DNA of 64,000 nucleotides from Flavobacterium sp. (GTDB lineage Bacteria; Bacteroidota; Bacteroidia; Flavobacteriales; Flavobacteriaceae). Made by a program: the position numbers and the translations under genes. The stretch spans positions 62,001-126,000 of the forward strand of contig JAGYJR010000003.1 of assembly GCA_018401995.1 (NCBI GenBank), read 5' to 3'. The notes below the pieces were generated by a model, which saw only the letters and a program-made list of their open reading frames with translations, did no database searches and was not told the DNA's origin. Below are positions 61,612 to 64,000 of the stretch, in pieces (positions within the stretch are counted from its first letter, which is position 1; each line of letters opens with the position of its first letter).

Positions 61612-61630
61612 AAAATTGAGAATTTACTTT

Positions 61631-63274
61631 TTATACTTGAATAACCCCTAAATTAAATGGTTTTTCAATAGGAGCGTGGTTAGCAGCTTCAATTCCCATA
61701 GAAATCCAGGTTCTGGTTTCTAATGGATCTACAACACCGTCGGTCCATAATCTAGAAGCGGCGTAATACGGTGAAACTTGTGTGTCGTATTTGGCTTTTA
61801 TTTTATCAAAAAGTTCCTTTTCTTTTACTTCATCTACAATTTCACCTTTTGCTTTTAGTGAAGCGGCTTCAATTTGCATTAAAACTTTTGCTGCCTGAGC
61901 ACCACCCATTACAGCTAATTCTGCACTTGGCCAAGCAAAGATTAATCTTGGATCATACGCTTTTCCACACATGGCATAATTTCCAGCACCGTATGAATTT
62001 CCAATAACTACTGTGAATTTTGGAACAACTGAGTTTGAAACTGCATTTACCATTTTAGCGCCATCTTTAATGATTCCGCCATGTTCCGATTTACTTCCAA
62101 CCATAAATCCAGTTACGTCTTGTAAAAATACTAATGGAATTTTCTTTTGGTTGCAATTCGCTATAAAACGAGTCGCTTTATCTGCTGAATCCGAGTAGAT
62201 TACACCGCCAAATTGCATTTCGCTAGGTTTGGTTTTCGCACCAGTTGTTTTTACAATTTTTCTTTGGTTAGCAATAATTCCTACAGCCCAACCATCAATG
62301 CGAGCATAACCAGTGATTATGGTTTGTCCGTAACCTGCTTTATATTCATCAAATTCTGAATTGTCTACCAATCGTTTGATGATTTCCATCATATCGTATT
62401 GATCAGCTCTTGATTTAGGTAAAATACCGTAAATATCTTTTGGTTCTAATGCTGGTTTTTCTGCTTTTACTCGGTTGAAACCAGCTTTGTCATAATCGCC
62501 AATTTTCCCAACAACTGATTTTATTCTATCCAAAGCATCTTTATCATCTTTTGCTTTGTAATCAGTTACTCCAGAAATTTCGCAGTGTGTTGTTGCTCCA
62601 CCAAGCGTTTCGTTGTCAATACTTTCTCCAATAGCAGCTTTCACTAAGTAACTTCCTGCTAAGAAAATACTTCCGGTTTTGTCTACGATAAGCGCTTCAT
62701 CACTCATAATTGGTAAATAAGCACCACCAGCAACGCAACTTCCCATTACTGCTGCAATTTGGGTAATTCCCATGCTACTCATGATAGCATTATTTCTGAA
62801 TATCCTTCCGAAATGCTCTTTATCTGGGAAAATTTCATCTTGCATTGGTAAATAAACACCAGCAGAATCCACTAAATAAATGATGGGTAATCTATTTTCA
62901 ATAGCAATTTCTTGCGCTCTTAAATTCTTTTTTCCTGTAATTGGAAACCAAGCTCCAGCTTTTACAGTAGCATCGTTAGCTACCACAATACATTGTTTTC
63001 CAGAAATGTAGCCAATTTTAACAACTACACCACCAGAAGGACAACCGCCGTGTTCTTCATACATTCCATCGCCTACAAAAGCACCTATTTCAATGCTATT
63101 GGCTTTTTCGTCTAATAAATAATCAATACGCTCACGAGCTGTCATTTTGCCTTCAGCATGCAATTTATCAATTCTTTTTTGTCCGCCACCTAATTTTACT
63201 TGAGCAAAACGCTTTTTTAAATCGGAAAGTAATAGTCTGTTATGATCTTCGTTTTTATTGAAATTTAAGTCCAT
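61631..63274 (-). CDS. Acyl-CoA carboxylase beta subunit (carboxyltransferase, MCC-beta type)
   Basis: A 547-residue biotin-dependent carboxyltransferase. IYLVDSAGVYLPMQDEIFPD, HFGRIFRNNAIMSSMGITQI and VMGSCVAGGAYLPIMSDE belong to the N-terminal acyl-CoA site; DVTGFMVGSKSEHGGIIKDG and VIGNSYGAGNYAMCGKAYDP form the C-terminal biotin site. The YLPMQDEIFPD...FGRIF pattern is closer to the 3-methylcrotonyl-CoA type than to the propionyl-CoA type. The matching biotin-bearing alpha subunit is not adjacent. It would act in leucine degradation or a related acyl-CoA step. Substrate assignment is moderate. Confidence 0.88.
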   Translation of the reverse strand: MDLNFNKNEDHNRLLLSDLKKRFAQVKLGGGQKRIDKLHAEGKMTARERIDYLLDEKANSIEIGAFVGDGMYEEHGGCPSGGVVVKIGYISGKQCIVVANDATVKAGAWFPITGKKNLRAQEIAIENRLPIIYLVDSAGVYLPMQDEIFPDKEHFGRIFRNNAIMSSMGITQIAAVMGSCVAGGAYLPIMSDEALIVDKTGSIFLAGSYLVKAAIGESIDNETLGGATTHCEISGVTDYKAKDDKDALDRIKSVVGKIGDYDKAGFNRVKAEKPALEPKDIYGILPKSRADQYDMMEIIKRLVDNSEFDEYKAGYGQTIITGYARIDGWAVGIIANQRKIVKTTGAKTKPSEMQFGGVIYSDSADKATRFIANCNQKKIPLVFLQDVTGFMVGSKSEHGGIIKDGAKMVNAVSNSVVPKFTVVIGNSYGAGNYAMCGKAYDPRLIFAWPSAELAVMGGAQAAKVLMQIEAASLKAKGEIVDEVKEKELFDKIKAKYDTQVSPYYAASRLWTDGVVDPLETRTWISMGIEAANHAPIEKPFNLGVIQV

Positions 63275-63370
63275 TTTGGAAGTATATTTTTGTTGGTGCG
63301 CTAAAATACAAAATCCATCTGAAAAATAGAGTTGTTTAGATGGATTTAGAGATTAATTTAACTAATGTTT

Positions 63371-64000
63371 TTATTTTTTGGAATCGTTGACCATACGTTT
63401 TAAAATTGCCCATTGCCTTAAAGCATCTTTAGCATCAATGGCCGGATAGCCTAACAAGGTTTTCCCTGCTTCGACATCGCCCGTAACTCCAGAGCCTGCA
63501 CCAATGATAGCACCATCTCCAATTGTAGTATGATCTTTAATCGAAGCACTTCCGCCAATAATTACGCCATTTCCTAGTGTAACAGAACCAGCTAATCCAC
63601 TATTTCCTGCCATAATACAGAACATTCCTAGTTTGCTGTTATGCCCAATTTGAACCAAATTATCAATTTTACAGCCATCACCAAGAACAGTTGAACTGAA
63701 TTTTCCTCTGTCAACACAAGTATTGGCACCAATTTCCACATTGTTTCCGATAATAACATTACCAATTTGTGGAATTTTTACTAATCCTTTTTGCGGATCT
63801 GGTCTAAATCCAAAACCATCAGCACCAATAGTAGCATTAGGGTGAATGATACAGTTATTTCCAACATGGCAACGCTCTCTAATTACAGTTCCAGACCAAA
63901 TGGTAGTGTTATTTCCAACGGTACATTCGTCTAAAATAGTCACATTGGGATAAATTATGCTGTTTTCTCCAATGCTAGTATTTGGTCCAATATAACAATT
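63371..64000 (-). CDS. lpxD: UDP-3-O-acylglucosamine N-acyltransferase LpxD, or an LpxD-like paralogue (5' end outside window)
   Basis: The open frame continues to the window edge, so at least 209 C-terminal residues are present. Hexapeptide repeats of a left-handed beta-helix fill it: [74 protein letters not shown] and [28 protein letters not shown] and VQIGHN are LpxD-specific, the histidine in IGHN being the catalytic base. It adds the second N-linked acyl chain in lipid A synthesis. Internal GTG at 63943 is not the start. The C-terminal end ([12 protein letters not shown]) is the usual helix. Confidence 0.9.
   Translation of the reverse strand, partial: NCYIGPNTSIGENSIIYPNVTILDECTVGNNTTIWSGTVIRERCHVGNNCIIHPNATIGADGFGFRPDPQKGLVKIPQIGNVIIGNNVEIGANTCVDRGKFSSTVLGDGCKIDNLVQIGHNSKLGMFCIMAGNSGLAGSVTLGNGVIIGGSASIKDHTTIGDGAIIGAGSGVTGDVEAGKTLLGYPAIDAKDALRQWAILKRMVNDSKK

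Noticed and set aside
61771..62007. Leu/His-rich open frame opposite the carboxylase gene
   Set aside because: It is an antisense shadow of a conserved coding region; composition reflects the codons of the real gene.
1..64000. rRNA or tRNA genes
   Set aside because: No segment showed tRNA cloverleaf arms (GGTTCGAATCC-type T arm) or rRNA-like conserved sequence in the spacers that I read.

Overview
The window reads as chromosome of a Flavobacterium-like member of the Bacteroidota. The DNA is AT-rich, promoters match TTTG-N19-TAnnTTTG, Shine-Dalgarno sites are largely absent, and several families are typical of the group: DUF5606, DUF6705, DUF7935, the CAL67264 small membrane protein, PF14905 outer-membrane barrels and TupA-like ATP-grasp proteins. 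No rRNA, tRNA or CRISPR array was seen.

Layout. 1-1.6 kb: a partial tRNA nucleotidyltransferase and a TsaC-type gene. 1.7-12.9 kb: a surface-polysaccharide/LPS-core locus with GT2, GT4, GT9 and exostosin-like transferases, a pyruvyltransferase-like gene, a WaaP-like kinase and a sugar-nucleotide epimerase; its left edge (1.7-4.2 kb) holds three frameshifted genes. 12.9-30 kb: housekeeping genes (dapD, ruvX, def, mazG, recG, an M1 peptidase, a patatin, a uvrD-type helicase, a yciO-like gene, an OmpA lipoprotein, holA). 30-36 kb: a complete seven-gene Mrp cation/proton antiporter operon. 36-38 kb: a small island with a HigBA-type toxin-antitoxin pair and a DUF6000 gene. 38-47.6 kb: an M3 peptidase, EttA, a hybrid histidine kinase, an RhlE helicase, HutG and a coiled-coil membrane protein. 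47.7-50.5 kb: DUF6705 copies, then hutI. 50.5-64 kb: CorA, a broken outer-membrane receptor, broken arsC and CPBP genes, a MenE-like ligase, a D-2-hydroxyacid dehydrogenase, a second M1 peptidase, an RluA-type synthase, an acyl-CoA carboxylase beta subunit and a partial LpxD.

The most unusual feature is inside recG. A DUF559 (Vsr-like endonuclease fold) domain lies in frame between helicase motifs II and III. It is bounded by two inverted copies of a GC-rich hairpin whose stems differ by compensatory changes while the 5-nt loop is identical. It looks like a small REP-type mobile ORF that entered an essential-type repair gene without breaking its frame. Three other compact units show comparable boundaries: a four-helix-bundle gene with 35-bp inverted repeats at its start and stop codons, the HigBA/DUF6000 island between direct copies of a terminator, and DUF6705 genes each preceded by a fragment of the hutI 3' end.

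Single-base indels cluster at 1.7-4.2, 48.5-49.2 and 53.7-55.2 kb. Many are in homopolymers and the protein sequence stays recognisable across them, so local sequence error is as likely as real gene decay.
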